Origin: Multifurca ochricompacta
Lineage: Eukaryota > Basidiomycota > Agaricomycetes > Russulales > Russulaceae
Direction: 5' to 3'
Length of the DNA stretch: 64,000 nucleotides
Assembly: GCA_022496185.1 (NCBI GenBank)
Contig: WTXG01000091.1
Coordinates: 62,001-126,000, forward strand
Below the pieces are notes generated by a model, which was given only the letters and a program-made list of their open reading frames with translations, was not told the DNA's origin and did no database searches. The position numbers and the translations under genes were made by a program. Positions 10,954-20,506 of the stretch are shown here, piece by piece. How positions within the stretch are numbered: the first letter of the stretch is position 1; the number at the start of each line of letters is the position of its first letter.

Positions 10954-11518
10954 TGTTACGAACCCCGTCTTCGCCCGTATTCTTTTTCTTGCCCAACGAC
11001 GACCCCTCTTACCGCCACACTCCATTACCAGATCACGTCTCCATCGTGGGATCCGTCACATGCCTTCGTCCCTCCCCGTGACCTCTTGTTTGTCATGTTT
11101 ACTACTCTTATCTTGTTATCGCTTATCTCCTTATCATACGACCGGACACTTACTTAATACCCTATCAGAAGCTAGGCTTTACGCCCTCCGCTTTCAGATA
11201 TTCGGGCCCACTTGACTCCGCGTTCTTATCTCGTAGACGCTCACTGAATTACGTATATAAGTCCACTGTAGCTACCCTGTAGACCTCAGACTCGACTTAT
11301 TGAATACATCGGTGTTTGTCTTCTGGACTTCCCCTTGAAACCTTTGACTCGACCGTCTCAGTGCTTTTGGCACTTTCCGCTTAACATTGTCACTAGGGAA
11401 CAGCCCCTTTGACTTTGACTCATCCACCTGAACTCCAAGAAGCCCTATTGGCCTCTTATCTGAACACGTACGAAGCTGTCGCACAAGTCATGCAGAATGT
11501 CTCACACCGGACGTAACA
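10954..11518 (+). repeat. 3' LTR of element B
   Basis: 565 bp, TGTTACGAAC to GGACGTAACA. About 11 substitutions and 6 one-base deletions relative to the 5' LTR. The TATA box is retained at 11254-11261. Confidence 0.93.
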
Positions 11519-11701
11519 TTTTTCTTCGTCATATTCTACTGGTTGGTATCTTCCGTCGTGATAGACATAGTATCCAAACTTGGTTTCAAAGTCTTTCCAG
11601 ATGGCAGAAGCCAAGTGTCTGTTGTGAAAGATTATTCTCGTCTCTGCGTTGATGAGCTCTTCTTTGAACAGGGTCTGACTGCGGCTGGACGAAAGCCACA
11701 T
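11519..11701 (-). pseudogene. Element A gag, N-terminal fragment
   Basis: The minus-strand ATG at 11701-11699 opens MWLSSSRSQTLFKEEL..., followed by KDFETKFGYYVYHDGRYQPVEY. It is homologous to the gag start of B at 4728-4910. The frame runs into the right border of element B at 11519 and continues, after the 7.4-kb insertion, at 4135. Confidence 0.85.
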
Positions 11702-11708
11702 TGGGAGG

Positions 11709-11719
11709 AGACTTGACTT
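11709..11719 (-). promoter_or_regulatory. Self-complementary primer-binding site of element A
   Basis: On the minus strand, AAGTCAAGTCT follows the LTR end by two bases. Its counterpart in the LTR (11947-11957) matches at 10 of 11 positions. The single mismatch is a CpG to CpA change in the primer site. Same layout as in element B. Confidence 0.6.
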
Positions 11720-11721
11720 GA

Positions 11722-12312
11722 TGTTACGTCCAGTGCGGGATGTTCCACACAAACTTGTGTGACAGCGTTCATTCGTTATCAGGTAAGGGGCCAATAGGGC
11801 TCCTTGGAGTGCGTTATGGAAGAGTCAAAGTCAAAGAGGCTGTACTCTAAGACAATGTTGATTGGAAGTACCCGAAGTACTTGGTGAGATGGTCGAGTCA
11901 AAGCGTTCAAAGGGAAGTCCGGAAGACAAGCACTGATGTATTCAATAAGTCGAGTCTGAGGTCTACAATGTAGTTACAGTGGACTTATATACGTAATTGA
12001 ATGAGCATCTAAAGATAAGAAACACGAGTCAAGTGGGCCCAAATATACGAAAGCGGAGGGCGTAAAGCCTGGCTTCTGATAGGGAATTAAGTAAGTTGTC
12101 CGGTCGTAAAGATAAGAGATAGAAGATAACGGATAAGAAGCCAATCATGAGCAAAGTAAATAAACAAAGACAAAGCCGATCACGGGAGGGAAGCAGGGCA
12201 TGTGACGGGTCCCAGGAAGGGGACGTGATCAAGAAATGTAAGGTAGGGGACAGGTAGGGTCGTTACTGGGGATTGTGAAGAAAAAGTGGGTTGCTAGGCA
12301 GGGGTCGTAACA
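11722..12312 (-). repeat. 5' LTR of element A
   Basis: 591 bp, bounded by TGTTACG and CGTAACA when read on the plus strand. It is the same subfamily as the solo LTR at 45-628 and the LTRs of B. Its right border abuts element C coding sequence without a gap, so A inserted into C. The matching duplication would lie left of the window. Confidence 0.88.
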
Positions 12313-12770
12313 TCTGATCCCAAGATCATTCCATTTATCCTTTGCTTTGATGGCCAGTTCTTGTGTGATGTTAAGGTGGCAGACATGTTCTTTTGGTACG
12401 TTGAAGGAAATAGATTGCATAGTTGTCCTGAGGTCCAGTTGATATTGGGTTACTGGCTGCAAACAATGGATATCCTAGGATCATGTCATCTATTCCAATA
12501 GATGCTATATAGAACCAATGTTTCTGAGTGTCTCTGCTGTAGTAATAAGGAGGTCCACACATTGATCTATTTTCTTTGTGGCATTAGGGGAGCCATCTGC
12601 GTTTTGTAATTTCTTTGGGATAGTTAATTTTTATGGGAGTCAATGTTAATTACTGTTCAGTAGCTGATAAAATTTTTGGTTGCACTGCTATCAACCAGTG
12701 CTTCTATTGTGGCCTCTTGATTCACTCCATGTAAGGGAACAAATAGTTTCATTGCTTTGAGTGGTGATCT
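12313..12770 (-). pseudogene. Element C protease and start of RT linker
   Basis: The minus strand gives MKLFVPLHG...ATIEALVDSSATKNFIS near 12650-12760. This is the retropepsin site with the conserved glycine of DSGAT changed to serine. A stop follows. Further on comes DDMILGYPLFAASNP (12450-12500), the protease C-terminal segment. Breaks near 12560 and 12640. Nonfunctional. Confidence 0.75.
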
Positions 12771-12839
12771 ATGTTGGCTAAACACGCACCCTGATCAAGG
12801 GACCTTAACAGGACCCTGGCTCACACACTAGAAAAGAAA

Positions 12840-12914
12840 TGGCCACATTGGGGATTGAACCCAAGACCTCTGGACAAGCCGGGTCGGTGCTCTAAACCAC
12901 TGAGCTACACGGCC
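12840..12914 (-). other. tRNA-like sequence inserted in element C
   Basis: The reverse complement starts GGCCGTGTAGCTCAGTGG (A-box-like, with a GCTC/GAGC D-stem) and ends in a TTGGG-TTCAATC-CCCAA T-arm and a 3' A. The acceptor ends pair with some G-U pairs. The anticodon arm is poor: about three pairs, and C instead of U at position 33. It is therefore not a credible functional tRNA. It sits in about 250 bp (12770-13020) with no gag or protease homology, between gag and protease of element C. It may be the head of a tRNA-derived SINE or a tRNA pseudogene. Confidence 0.55.
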
Positions 12915-13036
12915 TCAGGTTCATAGTGGTACACAACCTCCTATATGAGGTCATGCAGAGTTGCATCGTGCGACACCTGACTGTGTCAACAATCTAAATA
13001 CATGGTGTGAGGACTAGAGCCTGAATGAAGGCCGCG

Positions 13037-14170
13037 TCATTCAGGCAATATAAAATCCTCATTTCCTTTGAATTGATCTTGTAGCTCAAGACATTGCTCA
13101 TCTGTCATTGTCTTTAGAACTGTTGTGAGTGTTGACATGCTGATGGTAGGAGTGGCCAACACTGGGGAAGTTGCAGATGTCCCATTAGATCTGCTGGGTA
13201 CTGCTGCAGTTGTGGGTGGTGCTTCCAAGATGGTGGCGGTCTGGGCTGAGTTACTGGACTCAATCGGGATTTTCTATTGGGGCAATCTTGGACCAAGTGT
13301 CTTGTTGCCCACACTCAAAGCACCATCCCTCCTTTCTGTATTGTTCATTTTCTTCCATGGTAGTTGCTTTCCTGATAACATCCACATCCATTGCATTTGG
13401 GTCCTTTTTGCGATAGAATGTGAACTTATTTCCCTGAGGTGATGGAGAGGTGGCTGTTTTATTCTTTGTTAGGCTTTTCATAAAAAACCCAATTTGCATG
13501 GTGACATTGGGTGGATGTTGATGCTTCTTCAAAATTTTCTGGCTGATCTTGAGTCAGCATTGTCGTGACCAATTGGGTTGGTAAGCCACGATAGAAGTAT
13601 TGTCATGCGGCTGTGTCATCAATGTGTAGTCCAGCCCAAATGGCTAAGTTGCGGAATTCAGCAATATAGTCATCAATATTTCCCTCCTTCATTTGTAATT
13701 TCTCAAGCACCTGTAATGCTTTTTGTCCTGCCACAACATCTGTCCATGTGGTAACGAATGTTTGCTGGAATGTTTCCCACATGTTTACAACTCCGATTCG
13801 TCCTGCATTGATGTTGGCCAGCCAATATACTTGTTCCTCAACCCATTGATTGACTTTTGGACCACAAATTATTCCTAACACATAGGCCACCTTGGATCAT
13901 TCATTCTGGACTAGGGGCACAAATGCATTAAGGGCAAAGTGGAGTTTGAGCAAGGCAAACCATCATTTTGCGTGGGCCCTGTCGCCATCAAAGTAGGAGG
14001 GAGGGGCCCCTTCCATGTGTCCTCCCTGTGGCATCGGGGGGGGCTCCCTGGGGGTTTCCTCCTGGATTCCCTCCAGGGTCTCCTCCTGGATTCCCTCCAG
14101 GATTCCCTCCAGGGTTCCCTCCTGGGTTTCCTCCAGGATTTCTGCCTAGGTTTCCTCCTGAGTGCCAACT
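13037..14170 (-). pseudogene. Element C gag with zinc knuckle
   Basis: The minus-strand blocks, in order, are a repeat of NPGG units (14047-14146), FDGDRAHAK (capsid start), GPKVNQWVEEQVYWLAN, WETFQQTFVTTWTD, KEGNIDDYIAEFRNLA (13640-13880), then DPNAMDVD and CFECG with a damaged knuckle (13290-13420), and a C-terminal tail to 13037. This matches fungal Gypsy Gag. At least three frame breaks (near 13540, 13610 and 13900). Confidence 0.85.
14047..14146 (-). repeat. 12-bp tandem repeat coding for NPGG units in gag C
   Basis: About eight imperfect copies of a 12-bp unit (TCCCTCCAGGAT-like on the plus strand) encode repeated Asn-Pro-Gly-Gly in the N-terminal part of gag. It is a low-complexity linker typical of this Gag lineage. 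Confidence 0.75.
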
Positions 14171-14222
14171 TGGATTTGTAGAACAGGCATGTGCGCAGCA
14201 TACTGACTGTAGGTGGTTAGCG

Positions 14223-15237
14223 TGTTAGGCTAGAAAAGACAAGTGACTTCAGAGATAGAAGAAACTCTGTATTACTACACTACTGACCTAGAAAAGACAA
14301 GTGCTACATAGAGCATTAGTCTAAGGGAAGTAGAGAGTAGAGTAGATAGGACTTACACTTCAGAGATAGAAGAAACTCTGAAGTGTAAGAGACGAAACAG
14401 ACACCCTTATATATTCTTCAAGGGATGGTCTGTGCACTGGGAATAAGTCCACAAGTGCCAGACAAAGTCCAACAGTAAACATGAGGGAGAAAGGCCATTG
14501 GCCACTACAGAAATCACATGTTACATGGTGCATCAGTCAGCTACTGCAGAATGTGAGAAAGAAAGTAATAATGATAATGTAAAAAGTCCGGAACTCCGAT
14601 ATCTTATCTAATCTACAAGTAGCCAATCTAATCACCTGATGCCTGAAGCATCACCAAACATCTTCTGTGTTCAACAACCAGTACAGAGGCTCTGGGATAG
14701 TGGTATGACATGATTGTGATCACGCGTAGATAATGCAAGTAAGAACACGTTCATAATTAGCTAGATTACTTAGAATATACATCATATGTGATCAAATCAC
14801 ATCAATAATGAGATAACGCACTCGTATAATTAAGTAGCCGATATAGTACATTAAATTATATATAAACTACTGTATAACTGCTATAGATTAAGCAGTTGCT
14901 ATTGCATTAATGACTGCATCTAAGTCTCAAAGTAAACAAAGGTGAGATAGCTAGCAGTAATGTAGTATCTAGTGTAGGCTGCGCCATACCTGTTCTATAG
15001 ATATAATGTAAACTACAGGTCCTTCAAAAAATGCAGCTAAAACTTGATTTGGTGCTGTCCACAGCTTGGGCCTAAGCCAGCCAGAATCTGTTGCTACAGC
15101 CCAGGTCTGAGTTTTGTAAAGCCTGAGCCACCAAAAGCTGAGCCTAAGCCACAGCTTCAGGCTGAGCCAGGGCCATCACAATACTATGTACAATATAGTG
15201 ACCTTTTATACTACATAAAAGCATGACAATCATAACA
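14223..15237 (-). repeat. Possible 5' LTR of element C
   Basis: A non-coding kilobase directly upstream of gag C, bounded by TGTTAG at 14223 and CATAACA at 15237, with a TATATATTC box near 14409. Two internal copies of CTAGAAAAGACAAGTG (from 14231 and from 14289) and of CAGAGATAGAAGAAACTCTG (from 14252 and from 14352) occur. Borders are inferred from end motifs only; no second LTR is present for comparison. Confidence 0.4.
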
Positions 15238-16190
15238 GTAAATAGTTCTATTTACTTGTGACAAGATATTGGAAGGAATGTGTTGTGCATGCAATTGTGG
15301 AATTGTATCTCAATCAGTTAATGGACGCACTTTAGCTTATCTTATCACAATCATTAGATTGAGTCCACCCGGGAGTCCCGCTTGTCTCAACAAAGACATG
15401 GCTTAGTAATAGCTTATCTGCTATCTAAATATATTGCTTAAACCCTTTTTACAGCTGCATTTATCAGTTCTTCATGAGAAAAATGCCTCAAAGGCAAGAT
15501 TTCCAGCACAGATCCAGAGTGCATATTGCTGGTGCCTGAAAGTCCTCGTCCTAGAAAGGGTTGACGGTAACGATCTTAGGTAAGTTGATTAACGCCACTC
15601 AGATTCGAACCACCGACGCTCACGGCTTTGATCCATGCACAACCAACTTCTCAAGCCCTCGCCCTCCAAACGGTATAATGACACTCCCATAGCGCGCGGT
15701 GCCTGTCTGCTGGCTCACATGATACATTACTTCCCCTTGATCCTCGGGGATTCCCTCAAATTCCCTGCGCTCGTTGCGGGGAGCAGTCATACTTGCAATC
15801 TGCGGAGCGTCACTCTGTCCGGTCGTTGGGCTCCCCAGCTTTTGGCTCGAAGGGAGCTCTTGACGGACTGGGCTGATGATGCCAGAGCGTAGCGACGACT
15901 AAACGAGTCAATACATCTAGATAACGTGCATTTCCCATTATCAACACGGCCATTGATCCCCCTCTCGTTCTTGGTCAGACGGCTTGATGGGTTCTACATA
16001 GCAGACACCATCATATTTGTTTCTCAGATTGTATTCTCGCGCGTCCTTTTCCAGACGTGTCTGGAAGTGCGCCGGATGAGTGGGTGTGTTGTGTACTCCA
16101 CTTCTCGACATGATCTTTCCCATTGCACGACGTCTCTATATGTCACATTTAGGCAAGTTAATGTAATCTCAACGCCACCCATACCCGTCG
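15238..16190. other. Intergenic region before laccase 1
   Basis: No supported gene. 15580-15660 holds a weak B-box-like GGTTCGAATC on the minus strand without a foldable tRNA. The rest shows nothing recognisable. Confidence 0.5.
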
Positions 16191-16198
16191 TATAAAAT
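16191..16198 (+). promoter_or_regulatory. TATA box of laccase 1
   Basis: TATAAAAT followed by ACCTTACC, 71 bp before the start codon. The same block stands 81 bp before the start of the second laccase, so the core promoter was duplicated with the gene. Confidence 0.65.
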
Positions 16199-16261
16199 AC
16201 CTTACCCTCTGTGAGTCTTACCCCAAGCTTGTTGCGGTCTCCATCCTCATTCGCCTTCGCA

Positions 16262-18721
16262 ATGCTGCCATTTCGCTCCTTTGTTTTTTTTCTTGTCACA
16301 TTTTCTAGATGTGTCTCTGCTGCCATCGGTCTGGTGCAATCCTTCCGATTGTCAACAAGGAAATAGCTCCGGATGGGTTTACCCGCCCGTAAGTACTCAG
16401 TAGCTACTAAGAGAACGACACCCAAGTCACCCCTCCGCCATGCCACAGTGCTACACTCGCTTGGGGTACCTTCCCTGGCCCATTGATTCAAGGAACAAAG
16501 GTGTGGATCACAGGGAACGAGGGTGGTTTCTGCGTTCAGGTTCTCATATTAAATTTGAAAGGACGCTGAGTTCAACATAAACGTCATCGATCTGCTCTCC
16601 GACAAGTCCCTGGACTTGGCGACTTCCATCGTAAGTTTTTTTTTCTGGAATGCGCATTAGAATATGGACACGGTTTTCTTTCAGCATTGGCATGGGCTCT
16701 TCCAGAAACACACAAACTATGCCGATGGCCCGTCATTTGTTACTCAATGTCCCCTCGTACCCGCGGAAAGCTTCCTCTACGACTTCAAGGCACTGGACCA
16801 AGCGGTATGTGGCATTGCTTCTGTCGCAAGATTTAGACCAACTCACTTCAATACCATTTCTGATCAGGGGACATTTTGGTATCACAGTCACTTCAGGAAC
16901 CAGTACTGCGACGGCCTGCGTGGAGCCCTGGTCATCTATGATGACAACGACCCTCACAAGGATTTATACGACGTCGACGATGGTGAGACAGACACCCTAT
17001 TACAGCTGTTCATTTTATTCGCGTCTGACTTTCTTTTAGAGGCTACTGTCATCACACTTGCGGACTGGTACCATATTTTCAACGAACGCACCTCCGATAC
17101 CGTAAGTTCTAGTTGCTTCCGTGAAGGTACGATGCTAATGATATTCACAGTGCGTTCAATTCAACTCTCTCAACGGCAAAGGCCACTACCCTGATGGTCC
17201 TCTCTTCTATCCCTCTTGCTATCGTAAATGTTCAGCAGAAAAAACGGTCAGTGCAATGCCCATTTTTCTTCACTTGGGTAGGTTTTGAAATGTTGCACCT
17301 CATCAGCTACCGACTTCGTGTGGTGTCCATCTCCTGCGACCCTAGCTTTTTCTTCTCCATTGACAGCCATCAACTGACCGTGATTGAAGTTGATGGTATA
17401 AGCGTTCAGCCTCTGCTGATCGATTCCCTTCAAATCTTTGTTGGTACGCAAGGCAGAGACGACTGTCTTTACTTAACTTACCAATCTCAACAGGCCAACG
17501 CTACTCCGTCGTTGTAAGGAAATCTTCTGCATCATTTCCCTAGGACATTATTCTCACATGTCATAGCTCAACGCCGATCAGCCAGTTGATAATTACTGTA
17601 AGCGTTCTATCTGTTTCCGAGCTTTTATACTCCGACTCGATGCAAACAGGGATCCGTTCTCTACCCGACGCTCCGGGGAGGAATTTCAGTAACCTCAACA
17701 ATTTGGCCGTTCTTCATTATGCAGGGGCTCCTGAGGCACATCCGACGGTGGATCCGACGGTGAACATCCCTACAAGCAAGCTACCACTTGTTGAGACTAA
17801 TCTCCACGTAAGCTTCCTGTTTTTTTTTCCCTTCACGGTTAACGTATTCTTTCTTCATTTAGCCATTCACACCCTCTCCTGTGGTAAGAATCATTTCTTG
17901 GCGGTGTCCCCGATCCTATCTCTAAGCCATGTGACTTAGCCTGGCAGACCTGTACCTGGTGGCGCTGACATTAATATCACCCTGAATGTTGTGCTCGTAA
18001 GCTTCTTTCTCCACTAGTCCGCATTGCTTGATTTCCCATAAAATCAGGATTTTTCTGTTGGGAAGTTTAAAGTCAATGGCGTGTCTTTCGACCCTCCCAC
18101 CGTTCCTGTATTACTCCAGATCTTGAGTGGTGCAAAGAACGCATCGGAGCTACTCCCTGCAGGCAGCATCTACGGCCTTGAGGCAAACAAGAGTGTCGAG
18201 CTCACTATTCCTGGTGGTGCTATCGGCGGACCCGTGCGTAGTCACAGATTATCATCGAAGTTCCATAATGCTGATAGTTGGTGCCCCCTTCGACAGCATC
18301 CTGTTCATTTGCATGGGCACGCCTTCCATGTGGTCCGTAGCGCTGGTAACTCGTCCTACAACTTCGACGACCCTGTCATCCGAGATGTCGTGAGTATTGG
18401 TAACACTGGTGATCAAGTCACAATCCGCTTCTTCACCGACAATCCTGGCCCCTGGTTCTTCCATTGCCATATTGATTGGCATTTGAATGCGTTCGTGATT
18501 TTTATGTTTACATGTTCTGGGCCCTATTGACAAGACATCATTTCCAGTGGCTTCGCCATTGTCTTTGCTGAGGATGTCCCGACGTTCCGACGCAGGATAT
18601 CGCGCCTGGTAAGTTACAGTCCCTCCTGCTCTTGGTATAGTTAATTGATTCGTCTCCTCAGATGCCTGGAAGAAACTTTGCCCTGTTCAATAACTTCATA
18701 AACATAACAGGTCACACCTGA
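16262..18721 (+). CDS. Laccase 1 (multicopper oxidase), frameshifted
   Basis: Laccases oxidise phenols with four copper ions and are secreted by wood- and litter-inhabiting fungi. The ATG at 16262 opens a hydrophobic signal peptide ([12 protein letters not shown]...SA). About 14 exons separated by 49-67-nt introns encode all four copper signatures: HWHGLFQ...[10 protein letters not shown] (16685), GTFWYHSHF...QYCDGLRG (16868), HPVHLHGH (about 18298) and [10 protein letters not shown] split by an intron before [10 protein letters not shown] (about 18463-18580). Further landmarks are [13 protein letters not shown] (about 17330) and [11 protein letters not shown] (about 18107). Breaks of one base lie in exon 1 (after AIG, near 16326), in the exon near 17200, after AEDV (near 18580) and in the last exon before GHT-stop. 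It is either a young pseudogene or carries sequence errors. It is the upstream member of a tandem pair. Confidence 0.85.
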
Positions 18722-20425
18722 TTTTTTTTATTGTAGCCAATGTATACCATTTTTTTAACTGATTTTTGTTTTCTTTCACCACTTGTTGTGAGTTTCGTAA
18801 CACCTAGCCCTTCATACTTCTCCACTCTTCTTTCCCGTCTGTAAACTACTGTTTAAACTATCTATTATCAAACACGGACAACCTTTTTCTTGTGTCATCG
18901 CATGGCGATGTCAACTGCTAGTGCTACTAGTGTGTTTCTCTTTGTGGCAGCCCCGAGGCGTTTAACCATTTGCGTTCGGTATGACGACCTTTAATATTGA
19001 TCACCTTGGCGCCAAAGAGTCACCCACCTTTTTTCCACAGCCCCTGTCGCCCTATAAATGACTTGAAGAAGTGATGGCCTCGAAATTTATGATTAATCTC
19101 GGCGCTGGCACATTGACGCGCATCGACGACCTCTATTCTCATGTGGTAGTTATCATCCTTTCCCTCTCTCGATTTCCCCATAGCAATCAATGCATTTGTG
19201 CCTTATGCTTTGATTGGGTTTGTGCTTCTGCATTTGGACCAGTCTATTCGTAAATGACAACTAGTAGCTCTACCACCTCCTGGTGCCAAGTGCTGTGGCT
19301 TCACCCTGGTTACTAATTCCGCTTCGCCTTGCATCTATCGCATGTCACCACTCTCTACTTGTAGGCGTGTGCTGGGTTTTCCGTTTCCCTTTCTCCCTCT
19401 TACCCTTTCCGTCGGGGCCCGTCCTAAAGGAAGTAACCACACCTTTCCTTTTTCTGTTCAGCCTCAATCAGAGTCGCGCAGGGCACTGCAGTTGCGCTCG
19501 GGCTTAGGTTCATGCGCATCATTTGATTTGAGTTGATTGTTGCTGACTCCAGACTAGTAGGGAGCCGCTCATGTTGTTGGAGTGTTGGGATAATGGGGCA
19601 CCACCCATCTATTTTGAAAGCCATAGACCACGCGTTCGATATACTAAGTCGCAGAAGCCAGCTCCCGGAATCCAAGTTCTCGAGATTTGAAAGTTTTGTT
19701 CGCACCTCAACCCTCTTCTCTCGTTCCCCCCTTTTCCGGCTGTGCTCCTTCGAGTTGTGCTCATAGCATGTGCGCAATGAGCAACGCTCGCTAATGCAAA
19801 TCATACTTCAAGTTGGGCGTCAGCGCGTGATCGAAATCGAGAACTCCTGCCGCTTTGGCCTAGACGGGACAATGACGTTCAATATTCCGGACATCATGAA
19901 AATTGGATTTTGAGGAGATCCGTTACACGAGTGCCTTAACAGCACGACGCGTGGGCTTGGTCGAGTCGAGGACAATTAGAGAGTTATAATCGTAATCTCC
20001 GGCTTCGTAGGAATTTACTCCCATGTTGCTGACTCATCTCACCGGCGCCATCAGCAAGGTTAGGACTGCTTTGCCGATACTTACAGCACTCAATATTGCG
20101 ATGCACAGGGCTCAAACGTAGAAGCCGATCACTAACTCCTGCTCAGGCTGAAGGTAATATTTTTTGACTGTGGATAGGGATTAATGCTTATGGGTCACCA
20201 TCATTATGAATGTCATGCCTCCCACTCTCGGTTCAGCGATACCCCTTGCAGTGTTCGACGCTGGTGGATGTGGCGCCTGCTTCCGGAGTTTCCGTGCTTG
20301 GATAATGTGTATAGCACTTACCCTCCTTGATGTAGTGTTCAGCTGTCCTGTACATCTGCCATCTCTTGATGTAACAAGTCAAGCAGGTCCCTATCCTATT
20401 GTCTCTATGTCACCCACCTCAATAA
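18722..20425. other. Intergenic region between the laccases
   Basis: About 1.7 kb with no convincing gene on either strand. The open frames are short and without recognisable motifs. Confidence 0.5.
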
Positions 20426-20433
20426 TATAAAAT
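20426..20433 (+). promoter_or_regulatory. TATA box of laccase 2
   Basis: TATAAAAT followed by ACCTTACC, 81 bp before the start codon, matching the promoter of laccase 1. Confidence 0.65.
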
Positions 20434-20506
20434 ACCTTACCTCTGGTACGTCTCGCCCAAAAGTTATCTTCATTTTATTTCATTCCTTTCTTTTATTCCA
20501 TTTTCC

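Larger units (their letters stand above)
4136..11518 (+). mobile_element. Ty3/Gypsy chromovirus B, two LTRs, inserted in element A
   Basis: A 7.4-kb element with LTRs 4136-4706 and 10954-11518. The interior carries, in order, gag, protease, RT, RNase H, integrase with C-terminal chromodomain and an extra 3' frame. The flanks are CTTTT (4131-4135) and TTTTT (11519-11523), a 5-bp target duplication with one change. I aligned the two LTRs by eye: about 11 substitutions and 6 single-base gaps in about 570 bp, so it is a young insertion. Even so, the interior is broken by many frame changes. The chromodomain and the self-complementary primer region place it near the Tf1/sushi-like chromoviruses. 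Confidence 0.93.
1..12312 (-). mobile_element. Ty3/Gypsy LTR retrotransposon A (interrupted, runs off left edge)
   Basis: Minus-strand chromovirus-like element. Its 5' LTR is 11722-12312, its gag start is 11519-11701, and the rest of gag, protease, RT, RNase H and the beginning of integrase read leftwards from 4135 to base 1. Two later insertions interrupt it: element B (4136-11518) splits gag, and a solo LTR (45-628) splits the RNase H/integrase linker. Removing both restores co-linearity with B: the A sequence ending at 4135 and resuming at 11519 matches B around 4890-4920, and 1-44 joined to 634 onward matches B around 8340-8425. The coding frames are broken many times and the RT catalytic motif is altered, so this copy is dead. 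Its 3' LTR and left flank are outside the window. Confidence 0.9.
12313..15237 (-). mobile_element. Ty3/Gypsy retrotransposon C, 5' part, CpG-poor relic
   Basis: A minus-strand element of another Gypsy lineage: a possible 5' LTR, gag with a glycine-asparagine repeat, capsid, zinc knuckle and a protease fragment. It is cut by element A at 12312; the rest of its pol would lie beyond the left edge. CpG dinucleotides are very scarce (three in 12313-12790 by eye), and stops and frame changes are many, so it is the oldest layer of the nest. Confidence 0.85.

Noticed and set aside
15570..15660. Possible tRNA on the minus strand (GGTTCGAATC motif)
   Set aside because: The T-stem does not pair, no D-arm or anticodon arm can be built, and no acceptor stem is visible.
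16024..16491. 155-codon minus-strand frame over the start of laccase 1
   Set aside because: It is antisense to the laccase signal peptide and first exons and has no known motif.
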